Source: an uncultured bacterium
Lineage (GTDB): Bacteria > Eisenbacteria > RBG-16-71-46 > CAIMUX01
Length of the DNA stretch: 9,973 nucleotides
NCBI GenBank assembly: GCA_946886185.1
Contig: CAMPIC010000061.1
Span: 1-9,973, forward strand
Direction: 5' to 3'
In this document: positions 1 to 6,956 of the stretch, in pieces
Layout: each line of letters begins with the position of its first letter
Numbering within the stretch: position 1 is the first letter of the stretch
Made by a program: the position numbers and the translations under genes
Notes under the pieces: generated by a model
Told to the model about the DNA's origin: nothing
The model's input: the letters and a program-made list of their open reading frames with translations, nothing else
Database searches by the model: none

Positions 1-3000
1 GACGCGGACAGCGCATGGTCGGACCTTTCGAATCGACCGACCATTCCCATCGCTTCCTCAGATGACGCGATTCCTCCCGCCGCGATTGCCAATCTCGAAA
101 TCGTGGAAGTGAGCGCCGACTCCGCGCGACTGGAGTGGACGGCGACCGGCGACGATGAGCATGAAGGGCAGGCGGCGCGCTACGAAATCCGGTGGGCGAT
201 CTTCTCGATCGATGAAGCGACATGGAACCAGGCGACGATCGCTCCGAATGCGCCCAATCCAGCCATGTCCGGAGAGCGTGAATCGTTCTGGCTGTATTCG
301 CTGCCATGGAACCAGCGATTCTGGGTCGCCGTGCGCGCCGCTGACGATGGCGGGAATCTCTCCGGGCTTTCCAACGAATCCTCCGCGGATGGTTCAGAGG
401 ACCCGGTTCCTCCAGATGCGGTGCAGGACTTGCGCGCGAGCCTCGAAAGCCCGACTTCCGTCCGGCTGGACTGGACAGCGCCCGCAGATTCGGTTGGAAC
501 CGTGAGGGAATATCAGATCCGATATTCGGTGGATCCGATCGAGGAAGCGAACTGGCACTACGGCACTCGAGTCTTGAGTCCACCGGCGCCGGGTGCTCCA
601 GGGACTCCGCAATCGCTGACGATCTCCCGGCTCGAGGAAGCGACAACCTACTTCTTTGCGCTCAAAGCGGAGGACGAGGGCGGGAACGTATCTGCGCTTT
701 CCAACGTGCCGTCCCTGACCATGCCTGCCGACATGATCCCTCCTGCACCGATCACCGATCTTCGGATCGTGGAAGCAGCCGGGGATTCCGCTTTGACGAT
801 TTGGACGACGACTGGAGACGACGGCTACTCCGGGACTGCCGCGCTCTACGATCTTCGCTCCGCGCCGTTTCCGATCGACGAGAGCAATTGGGACGCGGCA
901 ACCATCGCGCCGAACCCTCCTACGCCTTCCAGGGCAGGGACGACCGACGCGTACCGCTGGCGCTCGCTCCACCCGGGAATTCGATCCTGGCTCGCGCTGC
1001 GGAGCATCGATGAATCGGGAAACGAATCGGAGATATCGAATCTGGCGATCGCCTATCCCGATCCAGATGTGTATCCCCCATCGCGCATCTCCGATCTCTC
1101 CATCGCGGCGAACACCTACCACACCGCGACGTTGAGCTGGACCGCACCTGGGGACAACGACGAGTCGGGTCAGGCCGAACGATACGATCTGCGCATCTCT
1201 CCGACGCCGATCGATCCCAACGATTTCGAGTCCTACGAAACGCGTCCCGCGCCGGAACCGCAAACCTCCGGCTCCAGTGAGAGCGTGATACTTGTGGATT
1301 TGCCGGGTGGGGGGACCTACGCCGCGATCCGCGCGATCGACGACGCGGGCAACGCTGGCGAGGTCTCTGACGTCATCGCTATCCAATTGCCGGCGGACGA
1401 TCAACCTCCCAGCGTCATCACCGATCTGGAAGCGGCCGTTCTCGGCGACTCTGGAGTCGAGCTCCTCTGGACCGCTCCGGAAGACAACCAAGGTCTCGAC
1501 CGGATCGTCCGCTACGACGTGCGCTATCTCGACGAGCTGCTCGACGAATCGAACTGGGACCGCGCCGCGAAAGCGAAAGATCCGCCGACGCCGTCTGCTC
1601 CCGGCACGCGGGAACGGATGATCATCGAGAATCTACAGGCCGGCATCACTTATTGGCTCGCGGTTAAGGCCGTCGATCTGGCGGACAACGCGGCAGACAT
1701 CTCGAACATCGCGTCCGTCACCATTCCTGAGGACGGCCCGTTCGTCACACAGCCGGATGGAAGCGGCACCCATCGGAACATCCAGGCCGCTCTCGACAGC
1801 GCCGTTCCAGGCCAGCTAGTTCTCCTCGGCGATGGTGTGTTCGAAGGACGAGGCAATCATGACCTGGAGTTCCCTCCATTCGACGTGACCGTGCGCTCCA
1901 TATCCGGAAATCCCAACGCATGCGTGATCGATTGCGGATCTCCGGAGAGCGAGGAGATCCAGGCCGTCTCGGGCAATGTCCCGGTCGGATCGGGAACGGA
2001 GATCCGGGGAATCAAATTCCGCGGAGGGCGCTCGCTCTTGGGTGGAGCCATGCACATTCGCGATTGCGATGATCTCCTCATCCGCGATTGCCTCTTCGAG
2101 GGCAACCGGAGCTCCCAGGAGATCGACCCGGGAACAGGCGGTTTCTTGATCGAACGATCGACGGTTCGACTCGTCGATTGCTCCATGACCTCTTCCTTCG
2201 GCGACATGATTCTCCTCGACGCCCAGTCTCGACTCGAGGCGATCCGGTGCCGCTTTATCGGCGTGGGCTACGGCGCGGCGATTCACGCCAATGGCGGATC
2301 GGTCTACATCGAGGACGCAGAGATTCGTCCCGGTTGCAACGAGAACTGCTCCGCGATCGATTGCGACGGATGCGAGCTCGAGGTGCACGGAACTTCGATC
2401 GAGGATGTGGTGCAGGGAGTCGCCCTGGGCCTGACTAATGGCGCGGACGCGCAGATCTTCGATTCCTCCGTCTCCGAGACATGGTTGGAGGGCGTGCCTC
2501 TCATCTACTCGAATCAGAGCCGACTTCATTTGGAGCGCTGCACGCTCGACCGCGTTTTTGGTTCCGGAAGCAGCGATGCCCTCCGCGCCAGCAATTCCGT
2601 TGTCGCGCTCGTAGGATGCGAGCTGCAAACAATCAGAGGGGTACAGCCGGCGAGCTTCCAGGATTGTGACGTTCTGATCGAAGGTACCTCGACGCGCCGT
2701 TTGCAGCCGCCCGAGGAGGATGGACCCGAGACGATCCTTTCATTCGATGGAGCATGTGACGTGGTCGTGCGAGAGTCCACGCTGTGCGGAAGCTTCCTGT
2801 CGGATCGAGTGCGTTCCGGACGTGCGCCGATCCTCGCGATGAACCAGGGATCGCTCACGATCGAGAACTCCATCCTCTTCGGCAACGAAAACGGGGAAGC
2901 GATCTCCGCGGGAAATGCGACTGTGGCGATCCGCTGCACCGACATTTTCGGCAACAGCTATCGACAGGAAGGCGAGCCCGACCCGATCGACGGCAATTGG

Positions 3001-3177
3001 ATCGGCCCCATCGCGGAACAGCTCGGACAGAACGGCAACATCGAAGCCGACCCACGGTTCTGCGACCCCGATGCACACGACTATCGTTTGCAACCCGCGT
3101 CCCCGTGCGCCCCGTTCTCGGAACCGAACCCCGAGTGCGACCGAATCGGTGCCTTCGACGTCGGCTGCGCCCCGTGA
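1..3177 (+). CDS. Secreted/surface FN3-repeat and right-handed beta-helix protein (5' partial)
   Basis: The reading frame is open from the first base, so the start lies upstream; 1058 residues are visible. Residues 1-11 are the end of one FN3 domain. Five full FN3 domains follow, starting near residues 25, 137, 247, 359 and 469, each opened by a 'PP..I.DL'-type strand and about 110 residues long. Shared motifs are W-T-A/T-x-G-D-D, Y-(D/E)-(I/L/V)-R, 'PIDE..W' and 'D..GN.S..SN'. From about residue 580 a right-handed parallel beta-helix begins with 'DGSGTHRNIQAALDSA' and 'GDGVFEG', a pattern typical of pectate-lyase-like or DUF1565-like helices. The end has 'ADPRFCDPDAHDYRLQPASP' and 'IGAFDVGC', which usually close such helices. 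There are no cysteines before residue 641 and 20 after. No type IX sorting domain, LPXTG motif or C-terminal membrane segment is visible, so the mode of attachment is unknown. A role in adhesion or glycan binding is inference; no catalytic residues were identified. Confidence 0.88.
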   Translation, partial: DADSAWSDLSNRPTIPIASSDDAIPPAAIANLEIVEVSADSARLEWTATGDDEHEGQAARYEIRWAIFSIDEATWNQATIAPNAPNPAMSGERESFWLYSLPWNQRFWVAVRAADDGGNLSGLSNESSADGSEDPVPPDAVQDLRASLESPTSVRLDWTAPADSVGTVREYQIRYSVDPIEEANWHYGTRVLSPPAPGAPGTPQSLTISRLEEATTYFFALKAEDEGGNVSALSNVPSLTMPADMIPPAPITDLRIVEAAGDSALTIWTTTGDDGYSGTAALYDLRSAPFPIDESNWDAATIAPNPPTPSRAGTTDAYRWRSLHPGIRSWLALRSIDESGNESEISNLAIAYPDPDVYPPSRISDLSIAANTYHTATLSWTAPGDNDESGQAERYDLRISPTPIDPNDFESYETRPAPEPQTSGSSESVILVDLPGGGTYAAIRAIDDAGNAGEVSDVIAIQLPADDQPPSVITDLEAAVLGDSGVELLWTAPEDNQGLDRIVRYDVRYLDELLDESNWDRAAKAKDPPTPSAPGTRERMIIENLQAGITYWLAVKAVDLADNAADISNIASVTIPEDGPFVTQPDGSGTHRNIQAALDSAVPGQLVLLGDGVFEGRGNHDLEFPPFDVTVRSISGNPNACVIDCGSPESEEIQAVSGNVPVGSGTEIRGIKFRGGRSLLGGAMHIRDCDDLLIRDCLFEGNRSSQEIDPGTGGFLIERSTVRLVDCSMTSSFGDMILLDAQSRLEAIRCRFIGVGYGAAIHANGGSVYIEDAEIRPGCNENCSAIDCDGCELEVHGTSIEDVVQGVALGLTNGADAQIFDSSVSETWLEGVPLIYSNQSRLHLERCTLDRVFGSGSSDALRASNSVVALVGCELQTIRGVQPASFQDCDVLIEGTSTRRLQPPEEDGPETILSFDGACDVVVRESTLCGSFLSDRVRSGRAPILAMNQGSLTIENSILFGNENGEAISAGNATVAIRCTDIFGNSYRQEGEPDPIDGNWIGPIAEQLGQNGNIEADPRFCDPDAHDYRLQPASPCAPFSEPNPECDRIGAFDVGCAP

Positions 3178-3362
3178 CCTTGGCGCATTCGGGCCCGGCT
3201 CCCCCGTTGTGGCCGAGGGACCGCCGATCACTCGCGAGCCTTCGGAAAAGCCCTTGCAGCGCCGCATAGCGGCAAGGTTCGAAACATTTCTGCGACCAAA
3301 TCGATGGCTTGTGCGTCTCCGCACCGTGGATAGGAAATCGAGACGCGGACGAAGGATGACCA
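3178..3362. other. Intergenic region upstream of the sigma factor gene
   Basis: These 185 bases separate the beta-helix gene from the sigma gene. A small perfect inverted repeat, GCCGC-ata-GCGGC, lies at 3261-3273; it has no T-run, so it is not a convincing terminator. No -35/-10 pair could be named with confidence. A promoter for the sigma/anti-sigma pair is expected here, possibly autoregulated, but this is inference. Confidence 0.35.
3351..3356 (+). promoter_or_regulatory. Ribosome binding site for the sigma factor TTG start
   Basis: GAAGGA lies 6 bases before TTG at 3363. This supports the TTG start over the in-frame ATG at 3426, which has no comparable purine-rich site at the right distance. 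Confidence 0.6.
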
Positions 3363-3962
3363 TTGGACCGTAGACCACAGGATCGCGATCGAGTCGACGA
3401 ATCAGACACCCGATGGGATCGTCTGATGACTCTGCTCGAACCGATCCACGAGTCCGCGGCCATGACGGCCCGGCGGCTTTCTCGGACTACCGGAGAAGGG
3501 GACGACCTGTACCAGGAGGCCCTCCTCCGAGCCTTCCGGAAGCTGCCCTCCCTTCGAGACGAATCCCGATTCCGATCCTGGTTCTTCGCGGTCCTCTTGT
3601 CCTTGCACCGTTCTCGCAGCCGGCGCGCGTTCTGGAAGCGCTTCCTCCCTCTGGACGAAGCCTCCTCCGAGCGAACGATGCCCGTGTGGAGCGTGACGGA
3701 CCAGGACGAGGCGGCGCGGGCCGATCGGGCGTCGAAGGCGCTCGCCCTGCTTCCGGCAGTACAACGGGAAGCGATCGTGCTGTTCGAAATGAACAGGTTC
3801 TCCATCGCCGAGATCGCGCAGCTCCAGAACGTGTCGGAGTCTGCGGTCAAGTCTCGGCTGGCACGAGGGCGCGAACGGTTGCGCGGCGCGTATCGCCGCT
3901 TGGGAAGGACGGAGGTTGCCAGTGAACGACCGAAGCTCCAATTCGAACGGACGCCTCGATAA
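3363..3962 (+). CDS. ECF-type RNA polymerase sigma factor
   Basis: A 199-residue sigma-70 family protein that should direct core RNA polymerase to a small set of promoters. Region 2 spans about residues 24-95 and contains 'DDLYQEALLRAFRKLPSLRD' and 'RFRSWFFAVLLSLHRSRSRR', matching the region 2.1-2.4 pattern D-x-x-Q-E-x-(F/L)-x-(K/R)-(A/V)...F-x-x-W. A charged linker follows. Region 4 (about 124-175) contains 'LALLPAVQREAIVLFEMNRF' and the helix-turn-helix 'SIAEIAQLQNVSESAVKSRL', then 'ARGRERLR'. No region 1.1 or region 3 is present, which gives the ECF architecture and usual length. The TTG start is chosen for its GAAGGA site; an ATG at 3426 would give 178 residues and keep both domains. The last 41 bases overlap the next gene, indicating co-transcription. 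Its regulon cannot be read from this window. Confidence 0.9.
   Translation: MDRRPQDRDRVDESDTRWDRLMTLLEPIHESAAMTARRLSRTTGEGDDLYQEALLRAFRKLPSLRDESRFRSWFFAVLLSLHRSRSRRAFWKRFLPLDEASSERTMPVWSVTDQDEAARADRASKALALLPAVQREAIVLFEMNRFSIAEIAQLQNVSESAVKSRLARGRERLRGAYRRLGRTEVASERPKLQFERTPR
3911..3915 (+). promoter_or_regulatory. Ribosome binding site for the putative anti-sigma gene
   Basis: GGAGG lies inside the 3' end of the sigma gene, 6 bases before GTG at 3922. It favours this GTG over the TTG at 3916, which directly abuts the site. Confidence 0.65.
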
Positions 3963-4980
3963 CGGGCGCTCCGAACACCTCGACCAGCAAGTCCTGAAAG
4001 ATTTGGCGGCTCTTCGCGAGCGCACTTCCCGCGGTGCTCCGGGCATCGATCGCGCGCTCCGAACTGCCCGCAATGCCCACGAATCGGGCAGAGGAGGAAT
4101 GTCGATGCTTTTCCAGACCGGTACCAGGAGATGGATCACGTTCGCGGGAGGGCTGGCGCTCGCAACGCTCTTCCTCGTCGGAGTACCTCTCCCCTATCAG
4201 CGCACGGTCGGGCATGAAGTCACGCTGAGCCTTTCCGGCGCAAGCCTGGATCGCTCGCAGCTCCAGCACGTCGCCGATCAGATGCGCTCGCTGCTCCACT
4301 CTCGCGGAGTGCGCGTCTCCATGGCCGAAGAATCGGCCGGCGATCCGCGCTTCGAATTGACCACCGATGTCCCGCGCGAAAGCAGGGTCGACGTCCAGAC
4401 GATGGCGCAGGCTTTGGAAGCTGCGCTCGAGGCACGAGGCTTCGATGCGAAGACGCGGGTCGAGGTGCGCAAGGAGCGGATCTCCGGAACCCTCCTCGCC
4501 ATGGCGCAGGAACGCATCATCGAGATCAGCGTCGACGGTAAGAGCGCGTCCGAATTGGAAGCCGAGATCAGTCAGGCACTCACCGAGGCGGGCCTGGACT
4601 ACGCGGAAGTGTCCGTGGAGGAGGAAGCGGGCGGCGGCAAGCGCGTCCTGATCGAGGCCAAGGCCGAGAGCGATCAGCCCGGCTCCGGTGAAGTGCTCGA
4701 GCCGACCATCGTGCTCACTTCGAACGGCCAGCCGCTCTCCGAGCAAAGCGACGCGAAGCGCACGACCTGCCGAGTCATGAAGAGAGTGGAGGACAGCGGA
4801 GCCGTTCTCGCGATCGAAGTGACGACGAACTCTCGCGAAACGACGGTCGAGATCCCGAATCCGGAGACGTACTCGGACTCGGACCTCGCCTCGGAGATCG
4901 AGTCGCGCTTGTTCGCGGAAGGCGTCTCGGCGGACGTCACGGTCGAGGATGGGCGCGTCGAGCTGTCCGTCCGGGATTGA
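3922..4980 (+). CDS. Single-pass membrane protein, putative anti-sigma factor
   Basis: A 352-residue protein from the GTG start. About 70 N-terminal residues ('LDQQVLKDLAALRER' and a basic 'RTARNAH' stretch) would be cytoplasmic. A hydrophobic segment at about residues 71-90 ('WITFAGGLALATLFLVGVPL') is a single membrane span. The remaining 260 residues should lie outside the cytoplasm. That part looks like divergent copies of a strand-helix-strand-strand unit, clearest at 'EISVDGKSASELEAEISQAL' and 'DSDLASEIESRLFAEGVSAD', with related stretches just after the membrane span and around 'VDVQTMAQALEAALEARGF'. The overlap with an ECF sigma gene and the topology fit an anti-sigma factor. No H-x3-C-x2-C zinc anti-sigma motif is present, and the only cysteine lies far down the outer domain. 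The role is therefore inferred from context. An alternative is an envelope protein co-regulated with the sigma factor. Confidence 0.7.
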   Translation: MNDRSSNSNGRLDNGRSEHLDQQVLKDLAALRERTSRGAPGIDRALRTARNAHESGRGGMSMLFQTGTRRWITFAGGLALATLFLVGVPLPYQRTVGHEVTLSLSGASLDRSQLQHVADQMRSLLHSRGVRVSMAEESAGDPRFELTTDVPRESRVDVQTMAQALEAALEARGFDAKTRVEVRKERISGTLLAMAQERIIEISVDGKSASELEAEISQALTEAGLDYAEVSVEEEAGGGKRVLIEAKAESDQPGSGEVLEPTIVLTSNGQPLSEQSDAKRTTCRVMKRVEDSGAVLAIEVTTNSRETTVEIPNPETYSDSDLASEIESRLFAEGVSADVTVEDGRVELSVRD

Positions 4981-4988
4981 CGAGTTCC

Positions 4989-5018
4989 AGGGCGCTGGGT
5001 GCACCGATCCAGCGCCCT
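4989..5018 (+). terminator. Perfect 10-bp GC-rich hairpin after the sigma/anti-sigma pair
   Basis: AGGGCGCTGG at 4989-4998 pairs exactly with CCAGCGCCCT at 5009-5018 across a 10-base loop, starting 8 bases after the stop codon. Only two T residues follow, so it is a strong stem with a poor U-tract. It may be a weak intrinsic terminator or an mRNA 3'-end stabiliser. Confidence 0.6.
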
Positions 5019-5027
5019 TCCGCACTA

Positions 5028-5263
5028 AAATGGCATGTCTTCGAACCACGCGTCGGCCAGCTGGTCCAGGCAAGCGTGTCACCGGCGGATTTTGCACGCG
5101 AACGCGCGAAGTTGACGGGCTCATCGAAGCGATGACGGAAACGGGACTCGATCAGTCTGTCATCGTGACCCTTGCGGAAGACGAGACTGTCGAGACGAAG
5201 TCAGGGACTATCCGAGTCGTTCCCGCGTGGCGCTGGATGTTGGAATCCTCAGAGCCTCGGTAG
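5028..5263 (+). pseudogene. C-terminal remnant of a DUF4143-type AAA ATPase, frameshifted
   Basis: The frame from 5102 to the TAG at 5261-5263 reads 'TREVDGLIEAMTETGLD', then 'VIVTLAEDETVE' and 'GTIRVVPAWRWMLE'. This matches the conserved end of the DUF4143 family: R-E-V...L-x-E-A, then a strand ending T-x-D/E-E, then I-x-V-V-P-x-W-x-W-L/M-L. The preceding block, 'LVQASVSPADFARER', lies in another frame (5061-5105) and matches the usual L-(I/V)-Q-V...R-E block just before it. Removing two bases from the CGCGCG run at 5103-5108 joins the frames into 'FAREREVDGLIEAM', the expected family pattern. The ATPase domain and the rest of the gene are absent; upstream lie the hairpin and the anti-sigma stop. 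The left boundary is uncertain. No start codon with a ribosome site is visible, so it is probably not expressed as a working protein. Confidence 0.62.
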
Positions 5264-5288
5264 CTTCGCTCGCTTCGAGCGCGCCGAG
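5256..5288. terminator. Hairpin between the converging transcription units
   Basis: Nested inverted repeats: CGCTCG (5267-5272) pairs with CGAGCG (5276-5281) over a 3-base loop, and outside it CTCGG (5256-5260) pairs with CCGAG (5284-5288). It lies about 30 bases past the mobA stop on the minus strand. No T-run follows on either strand, so a role as bidirectional terminator is only plausible. Confidence 0.35.
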
Positions 5289-5319
5289 TCTCGCTCCCTG
5301 CGCCGTCGAACCAGATGCT

Positions 5320-6090
5320 CTACTCCATTTCGGGCCGCCGAACGAGGCGCGCGAGATCTCCGGGAGTGTTGACGTTGAGAAATCCGCCCTCGAGGTCGCG
5401 AGGCAGCTCCAGCCAGCGCGTATGAACGAGGTCCAGGAATCGATGGGCTGCTCGTTGGCCTTCGTCTAGATAGCGGCGCAGGTCAGGCAATGTCTCGGGC
5501 TCCGCGAGCACGACGGCCGGTTCCAATTGCCCGCTCGCCAGTCGAAACGCCAGCGCGGGTGCGCTCCCGCGAGCGGCGAGCAGCAGATCGAGCGCGCGCG
5601 GATCCAGCCGCGGCAGATCACACGGGATCACGAGCGCGGCCTCGCCGGCGGCGAACTCGAGCGCCGTCTCGAGCCCCGCGAGAGGACCGGCGCCGGGACG
5701 AAGATCCTCACGGCTTCGCAGCTCCGGAAAGCTCTCGGGGAATGCCGAGAGATTCGGCACCTCGGGATCGCCGCGCGCGATCTTGCGCCCCACGACCCAC
5801 GGCTCCGCGAATCGTTGCGCGAGGAGCAGGATCGCTCGCTCGAGCCAAGTGAGCTCCGGCTCATTGATCGCGATCGCCGGATCACGCGACGTTGTAGGTG
5901 AATTTGCGACGCGTGGCGACGTGGATGGATGCGCGTCGTCCGATGACGTGGGCGGATGCGCACCACGAGCAGACGTGCCGCCGGCGCCGTCGGAGTCACC
6001 GGACTTACCGTGCGCCTCTCGCATCCGGAGCGCGGCTTTGTCGCGTCCCATTCGCGCGGAGCGCCCGCCGGCCAGGACGGCGCCGATCAT
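5320..6090 (-). CDS. mobA: Molybdenum cofactor guanylyltransferase MobA, with inserted repeat
   Basis: A 256-residue protein that transfers GMP from GTP to molybdopterin-bound molybdenum, giving the bis-MGD cofactor used by DMSO-reductase-family enzymes. Residues 3-20 carry the nucleotidyltransferase signature 'GAVLAGGRSARMGRDKAA'. Later come 'GPLAGLETAL', 'VIPCDLPRL' with the metal-binding Asp, and 'FLNVNTPGDL', all in MobA order. The protein is longer than the usual 190-210 residues because about 55 residues (24-80) are inserted after the GTP-binding motif. They are rich in Ser, Thr, Pro, Gly and Asp and include three 9-residue repeats. The catalytic motifs seem intact. It is the last gene of the operon. 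Its ATG overlaps the moaC stop as ATGA and no clear Shine-Dalgarno is visible, so translation probably depends on coupling to moaC. Confidence 0.92.
   Translation of the reverse strand: MIGAVLAGGRSARMGRDKAALRMREAHGKSGDSDGAGGTSARGAHPPTSSDDAHPSTSPRVANSPTTSRDPAIAINEPELTWLERAILLLAQRFAEPWVVGRKIARGDPEVPNLSAFPESFPELRSREDLRPGAGPLAGLETALEFAAGEAALVIPCDLPRLDPRALDLLLAARGSAPALAFRLASGQLEPAVVLAEPETLPDLRRYLDEGQRAAHRFLDLVHTRWLELPRDLEGGFLNVNTPGDLARLVRRPEME
5881..5961 (-). repeat. In-frame 27-bp x 3 tandem repeat in mobA
   Basis: Three 27-base units at 5935-5961, 5908-5934 and 5881-5907 encode AHPPTSSDD, AHPSTSPRV and ANSPTTSRD (MobA residues 44-70). The first two units are closest; the third is more diverged. 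The encoded peptide is hydrophilic and probably unstructured. Confidence 0.75.
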
Positions 6091-6956
6091 GCCCGGCGAA
6101 AGTCACCGCTCTTGCCGCCCGACTTCTCGAGCAGCCGGATGGGACCGATCTCGATCCCTTTCTCCACCGCTTTGAGCATGTCGTAGACGGTGAGCGCAGC
6201 CACCGACACGGCGGTCATCGCTTCCATTTCCACGCCGGTGCGCGCGAACGCGGACGCCGAGGCGACGATGCGGACGTTCTCTCCCTCCAGGGTCAAATCC
6301 ACCTGAACATGGTCGAGCGGCAGCACGTGGCACAACGGAATCAACTCGAACGTGCGCTTGGCCGCTCCGATTCCGGCGAGACGGGCGACCTGAAGGACGT
6401 TTCCCTTCGCGACATGCGAGTCGGCGATCGCAGCGGCGGCCGCGGACCCCACGTGGACCCATCCTTCGGCGACCGCGCGGCGGGCTGTCTCCTTCTTCTG
6501 GCCGACGTCGACCATGCGAGCTTCCTCGTCCGGACCGAGATGGCTCAGAGAACGATCGATCCGACGGGAGGACGTGTCGAAGCGGTCCATCGGATGGCCG
6601 TCTCCACTCCGGCGCTCATCGGGATAGTTGGGAATCCGGTCACCCGGGAATCGAGTATACGAATCGTCTGCCTCCGCGCGACGAATATCCAGAACGCCGT
6701 CGTCCGCGTGACGAGTATCCGGATCGCCGGCATCTGCCCGTCGAGTATCCGGATAGCCGGCATCCGCGCGCCTCGTATTCGCATGGTCGCGATTCGCATG
6801 CTTGGTATCCGCGTGGTCGGGATCGGCGGGCCTGGTATCGGGACCATCGAATGGGACATCCGGATGGTCGGCTTTTGAATCCGTTTGGTCGGTCTTCGGC
6901 TCACGATCGGTGCGCGCGAAGAATCCGCGCCTCTTTTCACCCGACTGGTCGCTCAT
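6087..6956 (-). CDS. moaC: Cyclic pyranopterin monophosphate synthase MoaC with repeat-rich N-terminal extension
   Basis: A 289-residue protein. The core (about residues 138-289) is MoaC, which converts the MoaA product 3',8-cyclo-GTP to cyclic pyranopterin monophosphate in the cytoplasm. Visible signatures are 'ARMVDVGQKKETARRAVAEG', 'KRTFELIPLCHVLPLDHVQV', 'TGVEMEAMTAVSVAALTVYD' with the active-site Asp and Lys of Y-D-M-x-K, and 'EKSGGKSGDF' at the end. MoaC is normally about 160 residues; here some 130 Asp/Arg-rich residues precede the core, including seven 10-residue repeats. The start at 6956 is supported by the ATGA overlap with moeA and a GGAGG site 7 bases upstream. An in-frame ATG at 6590 would give 167 residues, the normal family length, but its nearest GGAG is about 11 bases away. 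Two products are therefore possible. The stop overlaps the mobA start. Confidence 0.93.
   Translation of the reverse strand: MSDQSGEKRRGFFARTDREPKTDQTDSKADHPDVPFDGPDTRPADPDHADTKHANRDHANTRRADAGYPDTRRADAGDPDTRHADDGVLDIRRAEADDSYTRFPGDRIPNYPDERRSGDGHPMDRFDTSSRRIDRSLSHLGPDEEARMVDVGQKKETARRAVAEGWVHVGSAAAAAIADSHVAKGNVLQVARLAGIGAAKRTFELIPLCHVLPLDHVQVDLTLEGENVRIVASASAFARTGVEMEAMTAVSVAALTVYDMLKAVEKGIEIGPIRLLEKSGGKSGDFRRA
6630..6839 (-). repeat. In-frame 30-bp x 7 degenerate tandem repeat in the moaC extension
   Basis: Seven 30-base units encode DTRPADPDHA, DTKHANRDHA, NTRRADAGYP, DTRRADAGDP, DTRHADDGVL, DIRRAEADDS and YTRFPGDRIP (MoaC residues 40-109). The consensus is D-T-R-x-A-D-x-x-x-x. On the plus strand the mark is a 'GTATCC'-like word recurring at exact 30-base steps from 6651 to 6840. 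The middle units are the most alike and the flanking ones more decayed, as expected for a minisatellite that expanded from its centre. Confidence 0.85.

Noticed and set aside
394..1491. Minus-strand 365-codon open frame inside the FN3 region
   Set aside because: It is antisense to well-conserved FN3 repeats, is Arg-rich and shows no recognisable motif.
3261..3273. GCCGC-ata-GCGGC hairpin as terminator of the surface-protein gene
   Set aside because: The stem is only 5 bp and lacks a T-run; it is too weak to call.
3847..5124. Minus-strand 425-codon open frame opposite the anti-sigma gene
   Set aside because: Its composition is that of a high-GC shadow frame (Arg, Leu, Asp and His rich); no domain is visible, and the plus-strand genes have clear signals.
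4949..5263. A small intact 104-residue gene starting inside the anti-sigma gene
   Set aside because: The family match is confined to its C-terminal half; the N-terminal half is non-homologous, and the preceding conserved block lies in another frame, which fits a pseudogene better.
6630..6860. Regular 30-bp spacing resembling a CRISPR array
   Set aside because: The units are directly adjacent and degenerate, with no unique spacers between conserved repeats, and they translate in frame with MoaC.
5898..6878. Plus-strand 326-codon open frame with an Ile/Arg/Val-rich periodic end
   Set aside because: It is antisense to mobA and moaC. Its periodicity simply mirrors the moaC 30-bp repeat.
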